Source: Saprospiraceae bacterium (GTDB lineage: Bacteria; Bacteroidota; Bacteroidia; Chitinophagales; Saprospiraceae). From it: a stretch of 64,000 bases of DNA. Below the pieces are notes generated by a model. That model worked only from the letters and a program-made list of their open reading frames with translations. It had not been told where the DNA came from and did not search any database. The translations under genes and the position numbers were made by a program. The stretch is taken from contig JADJLG010000001.1 of the NCBI GenBank assembly GCA_016710235.1, positions 3,431,273 to 3,495,272 on the forward strand, given 5' to 3'. Position 1 is the first letter of the stretch, and every line of letters starts with the position of its first letter. Below, piece by piece: positions 46,901-55,137 of this stretch.

Positions 46901-47219
46901 CTGTAGAACTATTGTTCGGATCTAGGCTGACGCAGCCTATGGAATATGACCCTTGTGAATCAAAAATGGGCGTAAAACTCGTTCCGCGATTGACTGTTTT
47001 CCAGACACCTCCGGATGAACTTGCAACATAATATTCGCTTGAATTATTGGGATTCACAGCAAAATCAGAAATCCTTCCTGAAGTGACTGCCGGGCCTATA
47101 GATCTCCACATCAAACCACCGAACATTTCAGGTTTAAAATTTTGGGGATTATTTTGAGCAAATACAAGCAAGCTCAATAATGTATGGACGAATAGAATTA
47201 ATATTTTCCTTAAAATCAT
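43950..47219 (-). CDS. Large secreted BNR-repeat (sortilin-like) protein
   Basis: I chose ATG 47219, which starts a signal peptide (LILFVHTLLSLLVFAQ); an upstream start adds ten charged residues. The 1,089-aa protein consists largely of BNR/Asp-box blades (SEDGGKTWKN, STDGGITWTN, STDKGQSWTK, TQDGGKTWKS) forming VPS10-type propellers. A C-terminal region with an Ig-like part (PPGTYTISISKFENGKVV) and a helical tail follows. Such proteins are common in Bacteroidota and often called glycosyl hydrolase or sialidase-like, but I see no sialidase active site. The function is unknown. Confidence 0.85.
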   Translation of the reverse strand: MILRKILILFVHTLLSLLVFAQNNPQNFKPEMFGGLMWRSIGPAVTSGRISDFAVNPNNSSEYYVASSSGGVWKTVNRGTSFTPIFDSQGSYSIGCVSLDPNNSSTVWVGTGENNNQRSVAYGDGVYKSEDGGKTWKNMGLKNSEHIANIIVDPKNSQTIYVAAYGPVWSEGGERGVYKSTDGGITWTNIKSVSPYTGCNNLIMDPQNPQVLYAAFHQRMRKVFTYIGGGPESALFKTTDGGASWSKLGGGLPATGDIGRIGIDVSPVNPSYVYAVVEAKDNNGGIYKSTDKGQSWTKQSGTFTSGNYYQELDCDPHDANKIYITDTYYKVSYDGGKTVSNLGEINKHIDNHCIWVDPKDPKHLLVGCDGGVYETYDHAATWDFKSNLPVTQFYKVSTDNLFPFYRVHGGTQDNFSLAGPSRTTSSNGIANSDWFVTSVGDGFETQVDPKNPDIIYAQSQYGGLMRFDKTSGEYLFIKPLESENEAPYRWNWDAPLFISSHKEGRLYFGSNKLHRTDDRGNTWKVISPDLSRQIDRNKIEVMGKIWSVDAIAKNGSTDIYGQTTSIAESALDENILWVGTDDGLLHLSTDGGSSWTKFDNLPGVPNQSYVHQVIASLHDKLTAFVCFNHHRYGDFKPYVLKTQDGGKTWKSICGDLPVRGSVYTIAEDQVDPQLLFVGTEFGCFFTKNGGQNWMQLKNGLPTVAVRDIEIQRRENDLVIASFGRGFYILDDISVLRNVKIADLKEEAKIFPIKDAWIYVERMELGLRGKGHQGSSYFMTPNPKPAAQIYYYIKDDFKSYKDKRKESEKAKDEKKEKYFYPSWDSLRKEETQEDAYLIFKIKNKNGEVVRTLTSPVASGIQKISWDFRTANPGPVEGRFVPQADQLFSEEETGHLVPPGTYTISISKFENGKVVDLVAPVSFNCKLLPQGHMQSKDPELNSDYYQKVVKLRKALGSTEGILADIKKRVTQCKTSALEMKQNPGPVLEKLSTLDTKLATLDLSLYGDRIKASKEVEVPTSVSERIGTMEYATWSVTSEVPQFYKDCYSTAYGQMKSVITDLRIIDEDLKAVERLMDQNGASPTSGRWPELD

Positions 47220-47294
47220 ATCGCAAATTTGCCGCCTAAGATAAGGCAATTTTCCAATGTCAAATACTCAAAAATAATGTAGCCAGAGAGGGTT

Positions 47295-47633
47295 TTAATA
47301 GATGAAATTGAGAAAGCTGAATGCTCGACGGTTATCCAAATAATCCAAATCAGATTCATACAAATAAGATTCTCTTTCAAAACAGATGTTCAAATATGCC
47401 TGATGCCGATCCATTCCTTTCAACAGCTGAATCAAATAATGTAAACCATAAATGAAATAAAAAAAGATGATGAGCAATTCCAATTGCTGTCGCAGATGGA
47501 TTCTCTCATGGTTTATCAATGCGGTGTCATTTATCAGTGAGTGATCGTCCACGACGATAAACGGCCACAAAGTAATCGCTCTGGCAAAGCCTCCTGTAAA
47601 CAATCTCAAGAAATTTGCACTCACCAAGACCAC
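47295..47633 (-). CDS. Small membrane protein with HExxH zinc motif
   Basis: This 112-aa protein contains LINHERIHLRQQLELL, whose HERIH is a gluzincin-type HExxH motif, followed by a hydrophobic helix (LIIFFYFIYGLHYLIQLL) and a possible third ligand in ICFERESYLYESD. It resembles a minimal M56/M48-like peptidase core. The size is much below known peptidases, so activity is uncertain. It lies between the BNR gene and the divergent serine hydrolase. Confidence 0.7.
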   Translation of the reverse strand: MVLVSANFLRLFTGGFARAITLWPFIVVDDHSLINDTALINHERIHLRQQLELLIIFFYFIYGLHYLIQLLKGMDRHQAYLNICFERESYLYESDLDYLDNRRAFSFLNFIY

Positions 47634-47751
47634 TTGGTAAATGTAGGGGAAAATCAGTAAATTTTCTATTTTTGTCGAGGAAAGCTATCGTATCAACAAA
47701 CAATCCGTTTCCGATATCTCATTTACTTCATTCCATACTAATTGCTTACCG

Positions 47752-49296
47752 ATGATTTCAGCCAAATGCATTTATATTAAGACTTCAATATTTTTTTTTC
47801 TTTCTCTGCTTGGTTTTCAAACAGCAATATTACATGCACAAAGAGACCGATTCATTCCCGATAGTCTTGACCTATATGTCAAAAATGGTCTGAAAAAATG
47901 GAACATTCCAGGTGCAGCAATTGCAGTCATACAGGATGGAAAAATAATTCTGACCAAAGGTTATGGTGTACGAGACATGAACTCCGAAACTCCGGTAGAT
48001 GAAAATACTTTATTCATGATCGCGAGTAATTCTAAAGCGGTTACGGGGACAATTCTAGCCACTTTGGAACAGGAAAAAAAATTGACCATGGAAGATAAAG
48101 TGAGTCAATGGTTGCCTGATTTCAAACTGTTTGATCCGAATTCCACTACAATGTTGACCATCGAAGATTTGGTAAGTCACAGGATGGGTTTTGAAACCTT
48201 TCAGGGAGACTTCTGCCATTGGTCTACAAAGGCAACGACTGCCGATGTCATCCGAAGGATGGCATTGATTAAGCCCGTTTACGGTTTTAGAGACAAATGG
48301 GGTTATTGTAATGCCGGATATGCTGTTGCAGGTGAAATCATAAAAAAAGCTAGTGGCTTGAGCTGGTCTGAATACGTCAAAAATAAAATATTCGGCCCCC
48401 TGGAAATGAAAAATAGTCTGACACTGACTGCTGATTTTCCAAGTAGTGATAACCATTGTTCGCCTCACACTATTTATGAAAACAAACTCATCCCTCTAAA
48501 GATACCAAACATTGACAATATGGCACCGGCTACTAGTATCTGCAGTTCTGTGGCAGATTGGTCGAAGTGGCTATCAATGATCATCAACAAAGGTATTTGG
48601 CAACAGCGCCAGATCATACCTCAGGCGGCAATTGACAAATCCATTACTCCCGTCAGTCTGATCGGCAATTACAAGCCAATGTACAATACCGGACATTTTG
48701 CTATGTATGGGCTTGGTTGGAAAATTCAGGATTATTGCGATCTCAGGATGATATCACATACCGGAGGAGCTGATGGATTTGTTACTTCGGTGACCTGGGT
48801 ACCTGAAAAAAAATGTGGTGTGATCGTATTTACGAACACTGATGCGAACTCATTTTACCAGGCAGCAAAAATGGAAATCTTAGATGCTTTACTTGAAAAG
48901 CCTTTTAGAGATTATTCTGATACTATGTTCCAAAAATTTCAGGTATCATTGAACGAGGATTTGAAATGGATCCAACAGAAGAAAGATACTGTAAGCATGA
49001 ATAGGAAGCCTTCTGTTGCTCTTGATGAATTTACAGGAAAATATGAAAACGAAGTGTATGGCAGCATGAATATCATTCGCAAAGGCAAAGAATTGGAAAT
49101 TTACTTTCCGTTAAATGAATGTACGGGCAGGTTAGAGTCACTGGGTGAAAACAGATTCCTATGCACTTATTCTAATCCGTTGCTTGGCATTAAAGAGTTT
49201 CCTTTTGAAGTTCAAAACGGCAAAGTAAAATCTGTAAAAGTGAGTTGTGCAGATTTTGTAGAATTCACGAATTATGATTTTAAAAAAATAAATTAA
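47752..49296 (+). CDS. Serine hydrolase of the beta-lactamase class C family
   Basis: The 514-aa exported protein (signal SIFFFLSLLGFQTAILHAQ) has the class C/esterase fold. SxxK is in ASNSKAVTG (Ser92, Lys95), the YxN motif in WGYCNAGYAVAGE, and a C-terminal HTGG in MISHTGGADGF. A DUF3471-like C-terminal domain (LDEFTGKYENEVYGSMNI) follows. Members include peptidases, esterases and beta-lactamases; the substrate cannot be inferred. It precedes the glycosyltransferase by 8 bases, suggesting cotranscription. Confidence 0.9.
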   Translation: MISAKCIYIKTSIFFFLSLLGFQTAILHAQRDRFIPDSLDLYVKNGLKKWNIPGAAIAVIQDGKIILTKGYGVRDMNSETPVDENTLFMIASNSKAVTGTILATLEQEKKLTMEDKVSQWLPDFKLFDPNSTTMLTIEDLVSHRMGFETFQGDFCHWSTKATTADVIRRMALIKPVYGFRDKWGYCNAGYAVAGEIIKKASGLSWSEYVKNKIFGPLEMKNSLTLTADFPSSDNHCSPHTIYENKLIPLKIPNIDNMAPATSICSSVADWSKWLSMIINKGIWQQRQIIPQAAIDKSITPVSLIGNYKPMYNTGHFAMYGLGWKIQDYCDLRMISHTGGADGFVTSVTWVPEKKCGVIVFTNTDANSFYQAAKMEILDALLEKPFRDYSDTMFQKFQVSLNEDLKWIQQKKDTVSMNRKPSVALDEFTGKYENEVYGSMNIIRKGKELEIYFPLNECTGRLESLGENRFLCTYSNPLLGIKEFPFEVQNGKVKSVKVSCADFVEFTNYDFKKIN

Positions 49297-49304
49297 AGCC
49301 GCTG

Positions 49305-50408
49305 ATGAGGCAAACACAAAAGCCTACTCTGGCTATATTTACGACATCTGATTTCAGGTATGACCAGAGAATGCAACGAATGTCGATGGTGTTTACGGAG
49401 AAGGATTATCAAGTTAAAATATTTTCAAGATATTTTTTTCAGAACCATGAAATACCTGGAAAGGAGATCGTATTTGTCTCCTGTTTCTTTAAAAAATCGT
49501 TTTGGTTTTATGCGGAATTTAATTTGCGTTTATTGTTCTCAGGACTATTCCAAAATTCAGATATGATCTATGCGGTAGATGCAGACACTTTGCCTGCTGC
49601 TGCCATCCTGAAGTTCATCCTTAGAAAAAAAATGATCTATGATGCACATGAACTCATGGAAGAAAGTCCGGAAATCCAAGGGAAAAAATTCATTCAGAGT
49701 TTCTGGGAATCCGTCCAGAAGATATTTGTCCCTTTTGCTTCCTGTTGCATTACAGTAGGCACTGAAATCTCCAAAATTTTAGAAAAAAAATATAAGAGGG
49801 AGTTTCATGTAATCAGAAATGTACCTCAAATGGAAATGCATGTATCTAATCCAGCATTTCGCAAGAACATCATATGGTACCAGGGAGCAGTCAATATAGG
49901 CAGAGGATTAGAGCAAATGATCATTAGCATGAAATTGTTGCCGGACTATGAGTTTCATATAGCAGGTGATGGAGATATATTGGAGTCGCTCATTCTTCTC
50001 ACAAAAGAAAATAAACTAGATGATCAGATTAAATTTTTAGGTAAATGTACTCCTGAAATGTTGAGAAAAGAATCACAAAAAGCTAAGGTAGGTATCAATT
50101 TACTTTCAGATCAGAGTTTAAGCTATTATCTCTCTCTGGCAAACAAGACTTTCGATTACATTGCCGCAGGGCTTCCTGCAATTCACATGAATTTTCCGGA
50201 ATATCAAAATCTCATCAATAAATTTCAGGTAGGTGTCACCATCCCAAATCTTCATTCAGATCATATCGTAAGTGCTGTCAGACTTATTGAAAATAACTAT
50301 AATGAATATTATGAAAATTGTTTAAAAGCCCATGACATTCTGAATTGGAAGCAAGAGCAAATCAAATGGGAAAAAATTTTAATCCACGACGAATTACTAC
50401 AATCATAA
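49305..50408 (+). CDS. GT-B fold glycosyltransferase (group 1/family 4-like)
   Basis: The 367-aa cytoplasmic enzyme has a GT-B fold. The N-terminal half contains YAVDADTLPAAAILKFI and MIYDAHELMEESPEI, and the C-terminal half IIWYQGAVNIGRGLEQMI, FHIAGDGDILESLI and the nucleotide-sugar region DYIAAGLPAIHMNFPEY. It likely transfers a sugar to a surface glycan or lipid. No neighbouring polysaccharide genes help narrow this down. Confidence 0.85.
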   Translation: MRQTQKPTLAIFTTSDFRYDQRMQRMSMVFTEKDYQVKIFSRYFFQNHEIPGKEIVFVSCFFKKSFWFYAEFNLRLLFSGLFQNSDMIYAVDADTLPAAAILKFILRKKMIYDAHELMEESPEIQGKKFIQSFWESVQKIFVPFASCCITVGTEISKILEKKYKREFHVIRNVPQMEMHVSNPAFRKNIIWYQGAVNIGRGLEQMIISMKLLPDYEFHIAGDGDILESLILLTKENKLDDQIKFLGKCTPEMLRKESQKAKVGINLLSDQSLSYYLSLANKTFDYIAAGLPAIHMNFPEYQNLINKFQVGVTIPNLHSDHIVSAVRLIENNYNEYYENCLKAHDILNWKQEQIKWEKILIHDELLQS

Positions 50409-50442
50409 TAATAAAAATAATACTTGAAAACTCCTTCAGGTC

Positions 50443-51936
50443 TCAATTATACTTTAACAATCCTGACATTAGAGATCCAATTTTTTTTCTTACTGTATCT
50501 GAACTGCAGGAATAATTATTGACGATCAACGCCACAGCATGAGTTGGTTTATCATTATTCATCAAATATCCACAATATGACCTGACTCGCTCCATACTCC
50601 CGCTTTTCAGCCTGAGTTTTCCTTTGGAAAGACGGTATTTATTCATTTCACCGGCTAAGGTTCCTTCATTTGCAACATCAGGCAGTAATTTATAGAAGTA
50701 CCTTGTTTTTTCATTTTGATTTGTCCACAGCAGGGCCTGCGCCAGCTGAAGTGGAGTTGCACTATTCTTCGGAGATAAACCTGATCCATCTTCAAAATTC
50801 AAACCTCTGGTATCTATCCCCGTACTTCCCCAAAATTGACTTAAAGCAATCAGTGCATCCTTGCGTTTGCTTGTCTGATTTTTTTTCATTCCGAATGTAT
50901 GCAAAAAAGATTCACAATATAAATTGACACTTTTTTTCAAAGCGCGATCTGCAATTGCCCAGAGTGACGGGGAAATATATTGATAGATCAATACTTCTAC
51001 ATCATCCGGAGTATCGACAACTTTGTCCAGAATTACCTGAATCCCTCTCTTCTTTAAAGCAGAGATTAACATCCTGACAAATACCGATTCAGGTTGTCGC
51101 ATTGCTGCTTTCAATCCTACTGTATCTCTTCCACAGCACAATATATCTCCGTGTACTGTATAAATATCATCTTGTGAACTGCCCAATACAAATAAACTTT
51201 CGTCCGACTTGTACACCGAGGATCGAACCTCTGAACAATAATTATCCTCAAGTATAGAAGGGATGACTTTTACGATGTCGCAGATTTTACCTGAACGAGT
51301 TTGTTCCTGCAAGTAAATTTTTACGGCGTTCTCCATAAAATTCAGTGAATAACAACCAGCGCCATAATAATTACCGAGATCATACCAAAGCCATTCCGTA
51401 TTCTCAGGAATATCAGTAATTAAATCTCTGTTGACCGTGATTTGACCTCTGATTTTTTTTATTCCACTCTTCATTAATAATCCGGCAAGGGTATCTGCCA
51501 GATTTTCAAAAGGCAATGCACCGAATTGATCCTGCGAACAAAATGAGGGATCAATGGAAGGTTCTATTTGAAGTCTGCCATTGAATTCACCTTCAAAATT
51601 TGTTTTTCCTTCGAGAATAAAATCTGTCCTATATTGATATTCTGCACCCACTTCTGAAATCAAAGCCGCTGTAGAAAATATTTTCAAACTTGAGGCAGGA
51701 ATCAAGGCTTTGTTCGGATTATAAGAGGCAACTATATTTCCTGTTTGCAAATCAATTATACCGATCCCAACTGATGCGGTAAATAGCTCAGTATCTTCTG
51801 CAAAATTGTTGACCACTTTTTGGAATCTGTTGTCAGTAACAAACTTTTGCGCTAAAGCAATTTTCGGAATAAATAAATGAAAGATGCATAAAAATATACT
51901 AGGAAATAACCGAAGCCACATACTTTTCTTCTTCAT
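50443..51936 (-). CDS. dacB: D-alanyl-D-alanine carboxypeptidase/endopeptidase (PBP4, S13 family)
   Basis: This periplasmic peptidoglycan enzyme trims or cleaves peptide cross-links. The 497-aa protein has a signal peptide (PSIFLCIFHLFIPKIALAQ) and the S13 motifs: SxxK in PASSLKIFS (Ser82-Lys85), an SxN-type region around VNLYCESFL, and KSGS in LRLKSGSMERV. The SxN motif is less clear than the others. Its 5' end overlaps the preceding deacylase gene by 38 bases; a start five codons later would reduce this. It is third in the rimK-deacylase-dacB unit. Confidence 0.9.
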   Translation of the reverse strand: MKKKSMWLRLFPSIFLCIFHLFIPKIALAQKFVTDNRFQKVVNNFAEDTELFTASVGIGIIDLQTGNIVASYNPNKALIPASSLKIFSTAALISEVGAEYQYRTDFILEGKTNFEGEFNGRLQIEPSIDPSFCSQDQFGALPFENLADTLAGLLMKSGIKKIRGQITVNRDLITDIPENTEWLWYDLGNYYGAGCYSLNFMENAVKIYLQEQTRSGKICDIVKVIPSILEDNYCSEVRSSVYKSDESLFVLGSSQDDIYTVHGDILCCGRDTVGLKAAMRQPESVFVRMLISALKKRGIQVILDKVVDTPDDVEVLIYQYISPSLWAIADRALKKSVNLYCESFLHTFGMKKNQTSKRKDALIALSQFWGSTGIDTRGLNFEDGSGLSPKNSATPLQLAQALLWTNQNEKTRYFYKLLPDVANEGTLAGEMNKYRLSKGKLRLKSGSMERVRSYCGYLMNNDKPTHAVALIVNNYSCSSDTVRKKIGSLMSGLLKYN

Positions 51937-52873
51937 ATGCTATATGAAACATTCCATCTCCAACATTGATCACCGGAGCATTGTTATGCCCGATGATGAA
52001 GCCATCTCTTGAGGCAAACATTTTGACTTCTCTTTGTGCAAAAGGGTCACTAATTATCCCCAATACTTCACCATGTTTTACATAGCTGCCTGCCTGACGA
52101 GAATATGTCAGCATGCCACTTTCAGGAGCGCGCTCCCAATCCGTTTTTTTGAATACGCGATTGACTTGATTTTGAGGTTTGGGACCTTCCAACATTTTAT
52201 GAGCTTCCAATAAATTGCGGATCACCTGTTGTCCTTTTTGCACCACAAAATTTTCAATCCTCAAAGCTCCACCACCCTCAAACACGAGTATGGGTTTGTG
52301 TTGTGCCTTGGCTATTTTTCGTAGAGATTTGGAAACTATACTTTTTTCGATGAGGAGCTCGTAATTGGTCTTCAGGGCCAATTCTTTTGAAGGGCCATGT
52401 TTGGTTGAATACCTCACCTGAGGATAATTCCAATGATGGTCACCGCCTGTGTGAAAATCTACTCCGAAATCAACCAAGGGTAAAATTTTCTTGGTAACGA
52501 TCCTGGCAATCCTGCTAGCCAATGATCCATTGACACTACCCGGAAAGCTGCGATTGACGTCTTTCCCATCCGGTACATCCCTTGAAAAATTGATGAATCC
52601 AAATATATTGAGAAGGGGTATCGCGATGACCGTGCCGCTCTTCAATTGAGAAAACATATTTTCATGAATAGATCTTCTGATGATCTCCACACCATTGATT
52701 TCGTCTCCATGCATACCTCCTAAAAAAAGTGCCGTAGGTCCAGGCACCCTTGATCTGAAAATATATGTAAATATTGAGATTCGATTTCCCGACGGCAACT
52801 TTCCTGCATTGATTCGCACCAATCCTGAACTGCCCGGCGGAAAATCTTGCCCTTGTATACTGATATTACTCAT
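51899..52873 (-). CDS. Aspartoacylase/succinylglutamate desuccinylase-like zinc hydrolase
   Basis: The 324-aa protein is an M14-type zinc hydrolase. The metal motif HxxE is in LGGMHGDEINGVE with a further histidine in VDFGVDFHTGGDHH, and the arginine/asparagine substrate loop is in RDVPDGKDVNRSFPG. The C-terminal beta domain (GMLTYSRQAGSYVKHGEVLG) is of the barrel type seen in this family. It overlaps the end of rimK by ATGA. Linked RimK and M14 proteins suggest that one adds and the other removes glutamates or other acyl groups. The substrate is inference. Confidence 0.88.
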   Translation of the reverse strand: MSNISIQGQDFPPGSSGLVRINAGKLPSGNRISIFTYIFRSRVPGPTALFLGGMHGDEINGVEIIRRSIHENMFSQLKSGTVIAIPLLNIFGFINFSRDVPDGKDVNRSFPGSVNGSLASRIARIVTKKILPLVDFGVDFHTGGDHHWNYPQVRYSTKHGPSKELALKTNYELLIEKSIVSKSLRKIAKAQHKPILVFEGGGALRIENFVVQKGQQVIRNLLEAHKMLEGPKPQNQVNRVFKKTDWERAPESGMLTYSRQAGSYVKHGEVLGIISDPFAQREVKMFASRDGFIIGHNNAPVINVGDGMFHIAYEEEKYVASVIS

Positions 52874-53757
52874 TATTCAGATGAGTTTAAATTCTTCTCA
52901 ATGAAGGAGATAATTTTACCTGCAATGTCTACCTTAGTAGTAGCTTCAATACCTTCTAATCCGGGGGAGGCATTAACCTCCAATACGAGGGGTCCACGCT
53001 TCGATCTCAAAATATCCACACCGGCTACGGACAGACCAAGAATTTTTGTGGCGCGCAGGGCAATATCCTGTTCTTCTGAAGAGAGCTTAGCAATTGTTGC
53101 AGTTGCTCCTCTATGAATATTTGACCGGAATTCTCCAGGCAAGGCCTGCCTGACCATCGCACCTACGATCTCGCCGTCCACAACAAATGCCCGTATATCC
53201 GAACCTTTTGCGTCTTCTATAAATTCCTGAATGAGCACATCTTGTCCCACCCGATGAAATCCTTCGACGATGGACTGACCCTGATTCTTCTTGTCACAAA
53301 GTATTACTCCAAGTCCTTGAGTGCTTGACAAAAGTTTGATCACTGCCCTGTCTTTAGTAACTTGATCATATACTACTCCTGTGCAACTGTCTCCTGCGGC
53401 GATCCCTGTCTTAGGGACGTCGATGCCCTCGGCAGATAAAATTTGCATGCAGGTGAGTTTGTCTCTTGCTTTGAGTAATGCGTCTGCTTTGACCGTGGTA
53501 AATATCCCCATATTTTCAATCTGCCGGATCACTGCAGCACCATATTGTGTCGCCGAAGCGCCTATCCTTGGAATAACTGCATCAAAGCCCATCATCTCAT
53601 CATAACCTGTGAATAGCTGAGGTTTCCCACCTGAAATAATCAGGTTGCAGAGTAAATGATCTATCACATAAACCTCATGCTTACGTCTCTGTGCCGCTTT
53701 GATCAAGCTCTGCGTACTATATAGAGCCGCGTTGCGGGAAAGAATCAAGATTTTCAT
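52873..53757 (-). CDS. rimK: ATP-grasp ligase RimK (alpha-L-glutamate ligase)
   Basis: RimK adds glutamate residues to the C-terminus of ribosomal protein S6. The 294-aa protein has the N-terminal domain (MKILILSRNAALYSTQSL), PRIGASATQYGAAVIRQIE, the ATP-grasp lysine region in AVIKLLSSTQGLGVIL, DIRAFVVDGEIVGAM, and the metal site VLEVNASPGLEGIE. All are typical and intact. It heads a tightly overlapping operon with the M14-type deacylase and dacB, and is divergent from the MFS gene. Confidence 0.92.
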   Translation of the reverse strand: MKILILSRNAALYSTQSLIKAAQRRKHEVYVIDHLLCNLIISGGKPQLFTGYDEMMGFDAVIPRIGASATQYGAAVIRQIENMGIFTTVKADALLKARDKLTCMQILSAEGIDVPKTGIAAGDSCTGVVYDQVTKDRAVIKLLSSTQGLGVILCDKKNQGQSIVEGFHRVGQDVLIQEFIEDAKGSDIRAFVVDGEIVGAMVRQALPGEFRSNIHRGATATIAKLSSEEQDIALRATKILGLSVAGVDILRSKRGPLVLEVNASPGLEGIEATTKVDIAGKIISFIEKNLNSSE

Positions 53758-53845
53758 ACAATGAATCTAAGTTTGCAAATATCAAAATATAATTCCACTT
53801 TGACAGAAAGGATATTTCCTTATTTTGCCCGCCAATTGAACAAAG

Positions 53846-55123
53846 ATGAAAGAAGACAAAAGGGCTATTTTAGGCTGGGTAATGTTTGACTGGGCCAACT
53901 CTTCGTATTCCCTGGTTATCTCCACAGCTGTATTTCCCGTATTCTTTCTCGCAGCTACGCCGGAAGAAATTCCCATTTTCAATTTTTCGGTTTATAATTC
54001 AAGTCTCTACGCGTTTTCTGTAACCTTTTCTTATATACTGATTAGTCTCCTCTCACCCGTACTGAGTGGAATTGCAGATCATGGTGGAAAAAGGAAATTC
54101 TTCATGCGTGTGTTTACAACTACAGGGAGCCTTGCCTGTATCTTGCTATACTTTTTTACCGGATCAAATAATCTTTGGATTGGAATTATCGCTTTCATCA
54201 TCGCTACGACCAGTCATGCAGGGTCCCTGGTATTTTACGACGCTTATTTACCTGACATAGCGCTACCTGAACATCGCGACAAGATCAGCGCAAGAGGTTA
54301 TGCATTTGGATACATAGGTAGCGTACTTTTGCTGATAGTAAATTTATTGGTGATTCAAAAACCCGAGTGGTTTGGTATATCATCAGAAAATCATTTGCCT
54401 GTAAGGTTAGCTTTCCTTAGCGTTGGAATATGGTGGTTTAGTTTTTCTCAATACTCATTCATCAGGCTCCCTGAGGATCAAAATGTAGCATTCGATAAAT
54501 CTCAGCTTTTTGGAGGATTAAAAAAATTGAAAACAGCCTGGAATCATATTCGGCACAACAGAGATGTGATGTATTTTTTGTTCTCATTCTTTTGTTATAG
54601 CGCGGGTGTACAAACGGTAATTTATCTCGCATCCGCATTTGCACAAAAAGAGTTACATTTCGAATCATCAGAACTCATTTTAATTATTCTCATCCTTCAA
54701 ATAGTTGCCATTGGAGGTGCTTACTTATTTGCATATATTTCAAAACTGAGCCAAAATAAAACTTCGATGATGATAATGCTATGTATCTGGATATTAATTT
54801 GTGTGCTCGCATATCTGGTACATTCCAAAACTCAATTTTATTTGGTTGCTGCCCTGGTAGGAATGGTCCTAGGTGGAATTCAGGCACTGTCAAGGTCTGC
54901 ATATTCAAAAATTATTCCCACCGAAAAAAATCTGAATACCTGCTTATTTAGTTTTTATGATACCTTGTATTATCTGTCTATTATTTCTGGAACATTTACT
55001 TTTGGTATCGTTGGACAGCTCACTGGAAGCATGCGAAACAGCGTGATTAGTTTAGGTATTTTTTTTATAGCTGGACTCATATTTCTTTCCCAAGTAAAAA
55101 AATCTTCCTTTCTTCATAAATAA
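53846..55123 (+). CDS. MFS transporter, UMF1/Atg22-like
   Basis: The 425-aa inner-membrane protein has about 12 hydrophobic helices. It begins ILGWVMFDWANSSYSLVIST, the hallmark of the UMF1/Atg22-type group, and has MFS loop text SPVLSGIADHGGKRKFF and the second-half GGIQALSRSAYSKIIP. The transported compound is unknown; Atg22 relatives export amino acids. Upstream TTG-N17-TTATTTTG is a near-match to a Bacteroidota promoter. It is convergent with the next large gene, with a 14-base gap. Confidence 0.9.
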   Translation: MKEDKRAILGWVMFDWANSSYSLVISTAVFPVFFLAATPEEIPIFNFSVYNSSLYAFSVTFSYILISLLSPVLSGIADHGGKRKFFMRVFTTTGSLACILLYFFTGSNNLWIGIIAFIIATTSHAGSLVFYDAYLPDIALPEHRDKISARGYAFGYIGSVLLLIVNLLVIQKPEWFGISSENHLPVRLAFLSVGIWWFSFSQYSFIRLPEDQNVAFDKSQLFGGLKKLKTAWNHIRHNRDVMYFLFSFFCYSAGVQTVIYLASAFAQKELHFESSELILIILILQIVAIGGAYLFAYISKLSQNKTSMMIMLCIWILICVLAYLVHSKTQFYLVAALVGMVLGGIQALSRSAYSKIIPTEKNLNTCLFSFYDTLYYLSIISGTFTFGIVGQLTGSMRNSVISLGIFFIAGLIFLSQVKKSSFLHK

Positions 55124-55137
55124 AAAAGATGCCTGAT

